Below, piece by piece: positions 48,641-57,233 of a stretch of 64,000 nucleotides of DNA. The stretch comes from JAFGLZ01 sp964622545 (GTDB taxonomy: Bacteria > Planctomycetota > Phycisphaerae > UBA1845 > JAFGLZ01). The stretch is taken from assembly GCA_964622545.1 (NCBI GenBank), contig CAZUQM010000024.1:1-64000 (forward strand), written 5' to 3'. The position numbers were made by a program, and so were the translations under genes. A model generated the notes under the pieces. The model worked only from the letters and a program-made list of their open reading frames with translations, was not told where the DNA came from and ran no database searches. How positions within the stretch are numbered: position 1 is the first letter of the stretch; every line of letters starts with the position of its first letter.

Positions 48641-50686
48641 CTACGGGTCCTCACGCGTGGGTTGGGTCGCTTGAGGAGCGGGACGCGTCGCGGGCCGGTC
48701 GGGTGCGTCACCGAGGAGCTCACGCACGTCGGCGAGGCGGTTGTTGAGGTAGTCGTCCTTGGGGTGCTTGGCGAGCTCCTGTCGGAGGATGCGTTCGGCG
48801 GTCTGGAGGGCGGGGCGGTCGGTGAAGGTGTGGTGGAAGCGGATGAGGGATTCGATGAGCAGGCCCGGCGCGTTGGAGCGGTGATGCTCTTGCAGGGCGT
48901 CGACGGCGCGGCGGGCCTCAGCCTGCATGCGCTGGTTGAGGAGGAGATCGAAATAGGCGAGGAAGACGGGCGGGGTGATCTTCTCGCGCTGGACCATCAG
49001 CCGACCGTATTCGAGGCACTTCTCGCGGTTTTCGAGCGTGTGATAGAAGCTGAAGAGCCACGTGAGCGGCTTGATGTGGTGGAGGGTGAGGACCCAGGGC
49101 ATGCCGCCGTTGCGGACCTCGTCCCAGTAGGCCTCTTCGAAGGCGGCGGTGGCGTCGGCGAGCATGTCGAGACGCTTTTCCTGCATGCAGGCCTGGGCGT
49201 AGGTGAGCTGGAGCTCGGTGTGGCCGCTGACGGAGTAATCGAACCAGTCGATGTTGCAGAAGACGGCGGCCAGGACCAGCAGCGCGACATAGGCCGAGCG
49301 GGCGATCCAGGTCGCCGGACGGAGGAAGAGTGTGGCCAGGTGCACGAGGCCATAGGCGGCGAAGGGCATCGCGATGTAGAGGGTGGGCAGCCGGAAGCGC
49401 GAGTGCATGACGAAGAGCAGGCCGCCGAGGAAGAGGGCGGCCAGGACCGCCCCGTAGTAGAGCAGGCCGTTGGTCTTGATGGGAAGGCGGATGGCGGCGA
49501 CGACGCCGATGACCGCGAAGGGGCAGAGGACGCCCCAGTGCAGGTAGGCCAGGGCGTTCAGGACGGTGGAGACCTCGCAGATGCGGTACATGTCCTTGAG
49601 GTTGCAGTAGTCGTGCGCGTTGAAGAACCAGCAGAACCGCTTGAAGGTGTCGAAGGCGAACTTGCCGGGGTTGTTGAGGATGAACTGGACGGTTCGGGCG
49701 TAGAGGTAGCGGTCGGCCTGGCCCATGGTGAGGGGGTGGCCGACCTCGTTCTCGGCGAAGCTCTTGGCGATGTTGAGATTGAGGTCGAGGCGGCTCCAGA
49801 GGTTGTCGGGATCGTAGGAGGAGATGTCGGGGACCTCCTCGCTGACGAGGACGGAGCCGTCCTTGGCGTTGGACCAGGGGCTGTTGGCCGACCAGGCGTT
49901 GAGCCCGCCATAGGTGGCAATGGGGACGAACTGACCGCCGACGAGCCCGTTGTGGAGCGTGACGGGGCTGACGGTCAGGGCGGTCCCGGCGACGAAGAGG
50001 ACGACGGCCAGGCCGGTCGAGGCCAGGCGGCGGGCGAGGGTTGCGGGGCGGTCGGTCTCGGCCCGGAAGGCGTGACGCCGTACACCGCAGTAAAGGATCG
50101 TGAGGACGACGACGGGTCCGGAGGCCATGATGTTGGGTCGGGTGATGATGCCGAGTCCGAGGACGAGGCCGCAGGCCAGCCATTTGAGCGGGTTGCGATC
50201 GGGCAGGACGATGAGCACATAGCCGTAGAACAGGTAGAGGCAGGCAGCCAGCGTGGTGTCGACGAGCTCGGTGCTGTAGAAGACGAAGCCCCAATAGACG
50301 GCGCCGAGGAGCCCGGCGAGGACGGCGGGTGCCAGGCCGAAGAGGCGTCGGGTGATCATGGCGAGCAAGACGGCGGGCAGGGCCAGGACGACGGCCTGAA
50401 GCCAGCGCATGGAGCCGGGGTCCTCGCCAAGGACGGCGTAGACGCCGGCCATGGAGTACATGTAGAGAGGGGCCTTGTAGAAGGGCTTCTCGGGCATCTG
50501 ACCGGCTAGGATGGCCCTGGCGACCTGGTCGTTGACGGCCTCGTCGTGACCGAGGACGACGTAGACGGGGTCGTCATGGACTTCGCTGAGGAAGAGGCAC
50601 CGGGTCAGGACGCCGAGGGCGAAGAAGGCCAGGAGCAGCAGCGGCCAGAGGCGTCGCGAGCGTGGTGTGGGTGTGTCGGTGGTCAC
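48641..50686 (-). CDS. GT-C glycosyltransferase (ArnT/PMT-like), array member 1
   Basis: I place the start at GTG 50686, which overlaps the upstream stop as GTGA; the long upstream frame is antisense-like. The 681-residue protein has about 11 membrane helices and the acidic loop LGHDEAVNDQVARAILAGQM, followed by FYKAPLYMYSMAGVYAVLG. Further marks are TRPNIM and YGGLNAWSANSPWSNAKDG, the GGxNxxxxN loop shared with the next three proteins. The last 220 residues form a helical, TPR-like soluble part. It should move sugars from polyprenyl carriers to an extracytoplasmic acceptor. Confidence 0.85.
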   Translation of the reverse strand: MTTDTPTPRSRRLWPLLLLAFFALGVLTRCLFLSEVHDDPVYVVLGHDEAVNDQVARAILAGQMPEKPFYKAPLYMYSMAGVYAVLGEDPGSMRWLQAVVLALPAVLLAMITRRLFGLAPAVLAGLLGAVYWGFVFYSTELVDTTLAACLYLFYGYVLIVLPDRNPLKWLACGLVLGLGIITRPNIMASGPVVVLTILYCGVRRHAFRAETDRPATLARRLASTGLAVVLFVAGTALTVSPVTLHNGLVGGQFVPIATYGGLNAWSANSPWSNAKDGSVLVSEEVPDISSYDPDNLWSRLDLNLNIAKSFAENEVGHPLTMGQADRYLYARTVQFILNNPGKFAFDTFKRFCWFFNAHDYCNLKDMYRICEVSTVLNALAYLHWGVLCPFAVIGVVAAIRLPIKTNGLLYYGAVLAALFLGGLLFVMHSRFRLPTLYIAMPFAAYGLVHLATLFLRPATWIARSAYVALLVLAAVFCNIDWFDYSVSGHTELQLTYAQACMQEKRLDMLADATAAFEEAYWDEVRNGGMPWVLTLHHIKPLTWLFSFYHTLENREKCLEYGRLMVQREKITPPVFLAYFDLLLNQRMQAEARRAVDALQEHHRSNAPGLLIESLIRFHHTFTDRPALQTAERILRQELAKHPKDDYLNNRLADVRELLGDAPDRPATRPAPQATQPTREDP

Positions 50687-52752
50687 GGTGCGGACTCCTT
50701 GGTGGCCGGTGGCTGGCTGTCGGCGGTGGCGGAGGTCGTCGGCTTCGATCGGTCGAGGGCCTGTTGGGCGGTCTGAAGCAGTCGCTGAAGGTCGCAATCG
50801 CCCGGGGTGCGTCGGAGGGCGTCCTGGATCAGGGATGCGGCACGCGCGACGGAGGCCGGGCGGCGGCATTGGAAGCCGTAGGCGAGGTGGGCCCTGGCCA
50901 CGAGCGCCGGGTGTTCGGGCAGGCAGCGGCGCTCGAGGACGTGGAGGGCGGTGCGGGCCTGGTCGGTGAGGTCTTGCTTGAGCAGCAGGTTCACGTAAGC
51001 GAGGTAGATCGTGGGATCGATGCGCTCGCGGGCGATCATGAGCCGGCCATAGCGTATGGCCTTGGGCAGATCACCGCGTTGCAGGTAATGCACGAAGAGG
51101 CGGGTCATGTAGGGCCCGTATTCGAGCATGAGGCTGGTGTTGCCGGGCTTGAGGTCTATCATCTCCTCGTCGAGGGCACGTTCGAGACGGTCGTAGGCGT
51201 GCGGCAGGAGGTCGTCGCGGCCGGCTCGCTCGCACGCGCCGAGGTACTGCGCCTTGAAGTGGGCGGTGCCGTGGGAGCGGTAGTCGAAGAGGTTGGCGTT
51301 GCTGAAGACGGCCAGGGCGGCCAGCACGGCGAGCAGCCCGAGGCGTCTGGGCCACGGGTTGGCGGCGATGAGGTAGATGGCGGTGCGGACGAGTCCGTAG
51401 GCGGCGAAGGGGACGAGCAGATGGACCAGCGGTGTACGGAATCGGCAGTTGATGATGAAGGCGACCGCCGGCAGGGCCAGAGAGAGGATCATGGCCAGGT
51501 AGTAGGCCATGGCGTGCGTCCTCAGACGCGGGGCGGACAGGGCGAATCCGATGCCGACGAGGGCGAGCGGGCAGAGGATGCCGTAATGGACGTAGGAGGC
51601 GGCGTGGAGCAGCCATGAGGACCGGCGCAGGTCGTACAGATCGCGGTTGCTCTGGAACTCATAGGCGTTGAAGAGCCAGCAGACGCGCATGAACGCGTGC
51701 TTGAGGAACCACGCGGGGTTGTTCCAGACGTAGTCGACGGCCATGTCGGCCAGGATGGAGGAGAACTCGCCCGGGGTGGGTCGGCGACCCAGGACGGACT
51801 CGCCGACGCGGAGGGCGACGTTGTAGTTGAGGCAGTTGCGGGCCCAGGGCTCGGGCGCGTCGTGGTCGATGGGGTTGGGGGCGGTGAGGTAGCGTTCGGG
51901 TACGAGGAGCGGGCCGTCCTTGCTGTCGGAGTAGGGGCTGTTGGCGACGTAGAGGTTGAGCCCGCCGTAGGCGCCGATGAGGACCCACTCGCCGCCGACG
52001 ATGCGGTTGCGGAGGGTGACCGGGAGCACGACGGCGCAGCAGGCGGCGGTGAGCGCCAGGACGCAGAGGGCGGGAATCCTGAGGCGGGATCGGGCGACCG
52101 GCGAGGCGGCATCGGGCTGAGCGGGCGCGATCGGTGGCGTGCGGCGATAGAGCAGATAGAAGGCCAGGATGGCGAGCACGGGCGCGAAGGCCAGGATGTT
52201 GGGACGGGTGATGGCGGCCAGTCCGAGCAGGGCTCCGGCGACGATCCAGGACGTCCAGCGCCTGTCATCGAGGGAGATCAGGGCATAGGCCAGCAGAAGG
52301 TAGAGCAGGGAGGCTGGGCCGGTATCGAGCAGCTCGATCGAGAAGAAGAGGAAGGTCCAATAGACGGCCGCAAGGAGGCCGGCCAGCAGGCCGACGCCGG
52401 GCCCGAAGAAGCGGCGCGCGATGAGGTACGTCACGACGGGGATGAGGCTGGTCAGGGCGATCTGGACGAGTCGAGCGATGTCGGTATCGACGCCTGCGAC
52501 GGCATACACGCCGGCGAGGAAGAGGCCGTAGAGCGGGGCCTTGTAGTAGCTGACCGACGGCAGGGAGCCCTCGAGGACCTGGACGGCGAACTCGTGGTTG
52601 CCCTTCATGTCGCCGACGGGGACCTGGAACGTGGGATCGTCACGGACGTGCGACCAGACGCCCAGGCGCAGGGCAAGGCCGATCACGAAGAGGGCGGCGA
52701 CATGGATCGCGGTGCGCGGCCACGAGGATGGTCGGGATGCCTCATGCGTCAC
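50683..52752 (-). CDS. GT-C glycosyltransferase-like, array member 2 (altered acidic motif)
   Basis: The 689-residue protein is built like its neighbours: about 11 helices, SYYKAPLYGLFLAGVYAVAG, TRPNILAFAP and YGGLNLYVANSPYSDSKDG, with a C-terminal TPR-like part (about 545-689). The first-loop motif is VGDMKGNHEF, so the Glu of the Asp-Glu pair is Met, unlike members 1, 3 and 4. It may use another acidic residue (Glu three positions after Asn) or have a non-catalytic role. ATG 52752 overlaps the upstream stop by 11 bases, and its own stop overlaps member 1. Confidence 0.83.
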   Translation of the reverse strand: MTHEASRPSSWPRTAIHVAALFVIGLALRLGVWSHVRDDPTFQVPVGDMKGNHEFAVQVLEGSLPSVSYYKAPLYGLFLAGVYAVAGVDTDIARLVQIALTSLIPVVTYLIARRFFGPGVGLLAGLLAAVYWTFLFFSIELLDTGPASLLYLLLAYALISLDDRRWTSWIVAGALLGLAAITRPNILAFAPVLAILAFYLLYRRTPPIAPAQPDAASPVARSRLRIPALCVLALTAACCAVVLPVTLRNRIVGGEWVLIGAYGGLNLYVANSPYSDSKDGPLLVPERYLTAPNPIDHDAPEPWARNCLNYNVALRVGESVLGRRPTPGEFSSILADMAVDYVWNNPAWFLKHAFMRVCWLFNAYEFQSNRDLYDLRRSSWLLHAASYVHYGILCPLALVGIGFALSAPRLRTHAMAYYLAMILSLALPAVAFIINCRFRTPLVHLLVPFAAYGLVRTAIYLIAANPWPRRLGLLAVLAALAVFSNANLFDYRSHGTAHFKAQYLGACERAGRDDLLPHAYDRLERALDEEMIDLKPGNTSLMLEYGPYMTRLFVHYLQRGDLPKAIRYGRLMIARERIDPTIYLAYVNLLLKQDLTDQARTALHVLERRCLPEHPALVARAHLAYGFQCRRPASVARAASLIQDALRRTPGDCDLQRLLQTAQQALDRSKPTTSATADSQPPATKESAP

Positions 52753-54889
52753 TGCCGGATCCTCGTGTTGCGGGGTGCGATGCGGGGCTCGGTGCCGAGG
52801 TGGTCGGCAGACCCATGGACGTCATACGGGCCTGGAGTCGTTTGAGCAGTTGGGTGAGCGCGGGATCGTCCGGCGACTGCCGCAGGCGGTCGATCAGGTG
52901 CGCCTCGGCGCGGGCCAGGAAGGCCTCGTCGTCGAAGAGCTGGGTGTAATGCTCGGTGTAGGCCAGGACCCGATCGTCCGTCGTCTCCATCCAGACCATG
53001 TCAAGCAGCTCCCGGGCGGCGTCGCGGCGCTCGGCCTTAAAGAGGTCGTTAAGTAGGGCATAGACGTGCTGCGGCCCGGCCTTGATGAGGAACCCGAAAA
53101 AGGGCCTGCACATCGACGGGTGGAACGGCTGCTCGAAGGCCATGAGGTAGCCGTAGTGGAAGGTCTTTTCGAGGTCGTTGAGAAGGGCGTAGCTGGCAAA
53201 GAGCAGCGAGTTGGGCCGGGCATGGGTCAGGAGGGTGGCCCAGGTCTGCTGGCCGGTCTCGCGATCCCTGGCGAGGGCCTCCTCAAGCTGGGGTGCGGCC
53301 ATGGCGAGTAGGGGTTTGTTCTTGGCCTCCCACGAGGCGGCCACGCGCGCGAAACGCAGATCCGTGTGGTAGTCGGGCCGGTAGTCGAAGAGGTCCAAGT
53401 TGGCCAGCACGGCGGCGGCGATGAGGGCGGCGACCAGGAAGAGCCTCTTGCCCAAGGGCAGGCCGCTGCGAACGAGGCTGGGGATCATCGTCAGGCCGTA
53501 GGCGGCGAAGGGTACGCTGAGGTAGACCAGGGGCACGCGAAAGCGGGAGTTGACGACGAAGAAGATGCCGCCCAGGGCCATGGTGGCGATCAGGATCAAG
53601 TTGTAGGTCAGGCCCGGGGGTCGGGGGCGAGTGACCAGCGCGGCGGCCAGGCCGAGGACGATGAGTGGGCAGAGGATGCCGAAATGGGCCCACGAGAGCG
53701 CACGGAGGACGCGCGAGAATTCGGTCAGGATGTACGGGTTGCGGACGGTGGCGAACTCGTAGGCGTTGAAGAGCCAGACGCATCGGTGCAGGGTGTCGCG
53801 GAGGAACTTGCGGGGCTGATCGCTGATGTAGTCGAGGGCGAGCCGGGCATAGAAGGCGTCGAGCTGGCCGCGGCTGAGCTGCCGGCCGGTGACCTTTTCG
53901 GCGAAGCGGCGGGCGACGCGGTCGCCGAGAGCGTCGCTCCAGACGTCGTTGGGATCGATGGGGGCGGCTTCGGCGGTGGAGCGTCCGACGATGTAGGCGA
54001 CGTTCTTACCGTCGGAGTCGGGGTTGTTGCTGACCCAGAGGTTGAGCCCGCCATAGGCGGCGATGAGGACCCACTCGCCGCCGACGATGCGATTGCGGAT
54101 GGTGACGGGGGCGATGACGGCGCAGCAACCGAGCGTCAGGGCGAGGGTGTTGAGCAGGGCCCGCCGGGCTGGGCGAGGCGTCGCCTGCGCGGGCGAGGGC
54201 TCGGCGGAGTCGGCGCCAAGTCGGCGATAGGTCAGAACGAGCAGGGCGATGGCGAGGAAGGGGGCTGCGATGAGGACGTTGGGTCTGGTCATGGCGCCGA
54301 CGGCCATGACGGCCCCGGCAGCGACCCAAGGCCAGGTCTTGCGGTGGTCGCCGACGGCCAGGAGGTAGGCCAGGACGAGGTAGAACAGGCTGGCCAGCGA
54401 GGCGTCGACGAGCTCGACGGCGAAGTTGACGAAGACCCAGTAGAAGGCCGCGATGACGCCTGCGAGGAGCGCGGCGGTGGTTCCGAAGAGTTGCCTGGCG
54501 ATGAGGTAGACGATGAGGACGATGAAGGACGAGAGGACGGCCTGGACGAGGCGGGCTCGATAGGGATCGGGTCCGACGGCCTTGTAGAGATAGCCGAGGG
54601 CATACATGTAGAGCGGGGCCTTGAGGTAGGCGTGAGAGGGGAGGTTGCCTTCCATGCAGGCGACGCCGGCCTGGTGGGCGGCGAGTTCGTCGCTCTGGAG
54701 GTGGGTGTAGGTGGGCAGGTGGTGCACCTCGGCGAGGAAGGCCAGGCGCACCACGATCGCGGCGAGCACGAGGGAACCCAGCACGAGCACTGTGAAGGTC
54801 CGGGGCGTCTTGCTTGGTGTGGGTGGCATCATGGCCGAACGGTTCCGACGGGTGGTCCGAGAGTCCTGGCTGGAGGTCTGTCTAATCAT
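52742..54889 (-). CDS. GT-C glycosyltransferase (ArnT/PMT-like), array member 3
   Basis: I prefer ATG 54889, which overlaps the upstream stop by 8 bases and has GGGGG upstream; ATG 54832 or 54829 would remove 19-20 residues and are possible. The 715-residue protein carries LQSDELAAHQAGVACMEGNL (Asp-Glu pair), HAYLKAPLYMYALGYLYKAVG, TRPNVLIAAPFL and YGGLNLWVSNNPDSDGKN. A soluble helical portion follows helix 11 (about 545-715). It is closest to member 2 by eye in the GGLNL loop. Confidence 0.84.
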   Translation of the reverse strand: MIRQTSSQDSRTTRRNRSAMMPPTPSKTPRTFTVLVLGSLVLAAIVVRLAFLAEVHHLPTYTHLQSDELAAHQAGVACMEGNLPSHAYLKAPLYMYALGYLYKAVGPDPYRARLVQAVLSSFIVLIVYLIARQLFGTTAALLAGVIAAFYWVFVNFAVELVDASLASLFYLVLAYLLAVGDHRKTWPWVAAGAVMAVGAMTRPNVLIAAPFLAIALLVLTYRRLGADSAEPSPAQATPRPARRALLNTLALTLGCCAVIAPVTIRNRIVGGEWVLIAAYGGLNLWVSNNPDSDGKNVAYIVGRSTAEAAPIDPNDVWSDALGDRVARRFAEKVTGRQLSRGQLDAFYARLALDYISDQPRKFLRDTLHRCVWLFNAYEFATVRNPYILTEFSRVLRALSWAHFGILCPLIVLGLAAALVTRPRPPGLTYNLILIATMALGGIFFVVNSRFRVPLVYLSVPFAAYGLTMIPSLVRSGLPLGKRLFLVAALIAAAVLANLDLFDYRPDYHTDLRFARVAASWEAKNKPLLAMAAPQLEEALARDRETGQQTWATLLTHARPNSLLFASYALLNDLEKTFHYGYLMAFEQPFHPSMCRPFFGFLIKAGPQHVYALLNDLFKAERRDAARELLDMVWMETTDDRVLAYTEHYTQLFDDEAFLARAEAHLIDRLRQSPDDPALTQLLKRLQARMTSMGLPTTSAPSPASHPATRGSGSDA

Positions 54890-57149
54890 CGGCCCCCTGA
54901 GACAGAGAATCGAGGATGCGTTGGGCCCTGTCAATGCGATCGCGGTGGGCCTGTGGGTCGGCGGCCAAGGCCGCTTGGTCGTTGAGGATCGAGAGGGCCT
55001 GTTGGACGAGCTTGCGGTCCTTGGTGCCCGAACCCACCTGGATGAGGAAGTCGGCAAAGAGGGCGGGGTCATGCTTCATGAGGACCGGCCCGAGCCGGCG
55101 GAGGGCGTCGAAGACGGCCTGCGGCTTTCCGTCGTGGATGGCGGTGCGCATGGCCTGATTGAAGTGCTTCTTGGCGGCCATCTCGGCTGCCGCGTTGAGG
55201 CGGGCGAGGTCGTCGTCGTAGTCGTCGCCGAGCCGGCCTCGGAGGAGGTCGAGGTAGTCGTAGGCGGCTGCCGGGTGGATGCCGCGTTGCATGGCGACGG
55301 CGGAGCAGCGGATGAGGGCGCGCGGGTCCTGCTCGAGGAGCAGGGTCGTCACCAGGCGGAGGGCAGCGAGGACGATGTCGGGATCGTCCGAGGCGGAGAG
55401 TCGGTTGAAGAACGAGGCTGCGGTGGCGGCATCCACCGGCTCGAGGCGGACCATGCGACGGGCGTATTGGAGGGCGTCCTTCCATTGTCCCGTTCGGGCG
55501 TGATAGTGGACGAGCATGCGGAAGGGGCGGTAGTGACGGACGACCAATTGGGTCAGGGAGCCTTCGCGGAGTGGCTCGTCGGTCGCTGTGGTGAGTCCGG
55601 CGCCGAGGGATCGCATGGCATCGTCGAGGGCGTCGCGGTGACCTATCTCTTGGGCGGTCGTGGCCAGCACGAAGTCGAGGTAAGGGGCCCGCTGGCGGGG
55701 GCGGTAAGCAAAGACGTTGAGGTTCGAGAGGGCGGCGAACGCCGCGAGCAGGGCGAGGGAGACAAGCGTCGGGGCAACGCTCGTTCGGAACGAGCGGAGC
55801 AGGGCGACAAAGGACGTGATCCCATACGCGGCGAAAGGCAGGAGCAGGCCGACCAGCGGCAGGCGATAGCGGCTCATGATGACGAAGAGCAGGCCGGTGG
55901 TTGCGACGGCCAGGAGAATGACGACGTAGTAGTAGGCCGCGGCGTCGGCCTGGCGGTGCCGGTAGAGCAGGTAGGACAGCCCCAAGAGCCCGAAGGGGGC
56001 GACGATGCCGACATGCAGGTAGGAGAGCACGCGGAGGAGGGTCGAGACCTCGGTGAATTCGTTGACGTCCTTGTTGTTCGGGAACTCGTAGGCGTTGAAG
56101 GTCCAGGCGAGGCGCTTGCCGACGTCGGCGAGGAACTTGCCGGGGTGCGTGCCGATGTAATCGAGCGCCAAGGCGGCGTAGTAGCGATCGACGGCGTCGA
56201 AACCTGCGTCGTGTCCGATCTCCCTCCAGGCATGGTTGGTGCCGATGTGGTAGGCGAGGTCCCATTCCCAAGGGTTGCCGGCACGGGACGACCTCAAGAG
56301 TGGCAGGTCCGGTGAGAGGAGAAAGGTGGGTTCCTTGCCGTCGGCCTTGGGGTTGTTGGCCATCCAGAGGTTCGCCCCGCCGCTGAAGGAGATAAGCACC
56401 CACTCGCCGCTGGCGATGCGGTTGCGCAGGGTGACGGGCGCGATGACGACGGCGCAGCCGACGGCCAGGGCGAGCGATGGCAGCACGGCGAGCCAGGCTC
56501 GGCGTGGGATGGAGGCGGGCTGCGTCGGGTCCGCGGAGTTCCTGATGGCGTTGACGGCCGCGAGCATGAGCTGGGCTGCGACGAGGGCGGGCGCCAAGGC
56601 GAGCAAGGTGGGCCGAACCACGGCGCCGATGCCGACGAGGGCGCCGACGAGCAGCCACGTTGCGAGACGCCGGCGAGGCAGACAAACGACCGCCGCGGTG
56701 ACGGCCAGCGCCATGAGCGTGGTCAGCCAGGCATCGAGGAGCTGAACCGAGTAGAAGACGAGGGTCCAGAAGACGGCTCCAAGCAGGCCGGCGACGATCC
56801 CGGGGACCATGCCGAAGCAGGCCCGTGCGATGAGGAACAGGAGGACCGGGGCAAAGGCGTCGATGAAGGCCTGCGCGATGCGGACGGTGAAGGGGTCTCT
56901 GCCGACGAGGTCGCCGAGCAGGACCGTGAGGTAGAGATAGCCTGGCGCGCGGCAATAGGGCACGTCGGGGAGTTGGTCGTCTTGGACGAGTTCGGCGACT
57001 TCCCAGTTGATCCGCTCATCGACGACGGGGATCAGCATGAGGGGGCTGTCGGCGGATTGGACGAGGAAACCGAGGCGCAGGGCCAGGGCGAGCGAGTAGA
57101 TCAGGCCGGCCGTGAGGAACGGGCCGGGGCGAAGGGCGATCAGAGCCAT
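54882..57149 (-). CDS. GT-C glycosyltransferase (ArnT/PMT-like), array member 4
   Basis: The 755-residue protein is first in the array in transcription order. Marks are PVVDERINWEVAELVQDDQL (Asp-Glu pair), YCRAPGYLYLTVLLGD, VRPTLLALAPALV and SGGANLWMANNPKADGKEP. It is more divergent than the other three: KAPLY is RAPGY and GGLN is GGAN. The C-terminal 230 residues (about 525-755) are helical with TPR-like repeats. A gap of 84 bases separates its ATG from the stop of the YfhO gene upstream; I see no clear promoter there. Confidence 0.84.
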   Translation of the reverse strand: MALIALRPGPFLTAGLIYSLALALRLGFLVQSADSPLMLIPVVDERINWEVAELVQDDQLPDVPYCRAPGYLYLTVLLGDLVGRDPFTVRIAQAFIDAFAPVLLFLIARACFGMVPGIVAGLLGAVFWTLVFYSVQLLDAWLTTLMALAVTAAVVCLPRRRLATWLLVGALVGIGAVVRPTLLALAPALVAAQLMLAAVNAIRNSADPTQPASIPRRAWLAVLPSLALAVGCAVVIAPVTLRNRIASGEWVLISFSGGANLWMANNPKADGKEPTFLLSPDLPLLRSSRAGNPWEWDLAYHIGTNHAWREIGHDAGFDAVDRYYAALALDYIGTHPGKFLADVGKRLAWTFNAYEFPNNKDVNEFTEVSTLLRVLSYLHVGIVAPFGLLGLSYLLYRHRQADAAAYYYVVILLAVATTGLLFVIMSRYRLPLVGLLLPFAAYGITSFVALLRSFRTSVAPTLVSLALLAAFAALSNLNVFAYRPRQRAPYLDFVLATTAQEIGHRDALDDAMRSLGAGLTTATDEPLREGSLTQLVVRHYRPFRMLVHYHARTGQWKDALQYARRMVRLEPVDAATAASFFNRLSASDDPDIVLAALRLVTTLLLEQDPRALIRCSAVAMQRGIHPAAAYDYLDLLRGRLGDDYDDDLARLNAAAEMAAKKHFNQAMRTAIHDGKPQAVFDALRRLGPVLMKHDPALFADFLIQVGSGTKDRKLVQQALSILNDQAALAADPQAHRDRIDRAQRILDSLSQGADD

Positions 57150-57233
57150 AGCAACCCGGAACGACGCAGGGTAATATCCATCGCCATCGGCACTTAGGGC
57201 GATGCAGCAATACAGGTTGTACTGAAAACCAGT

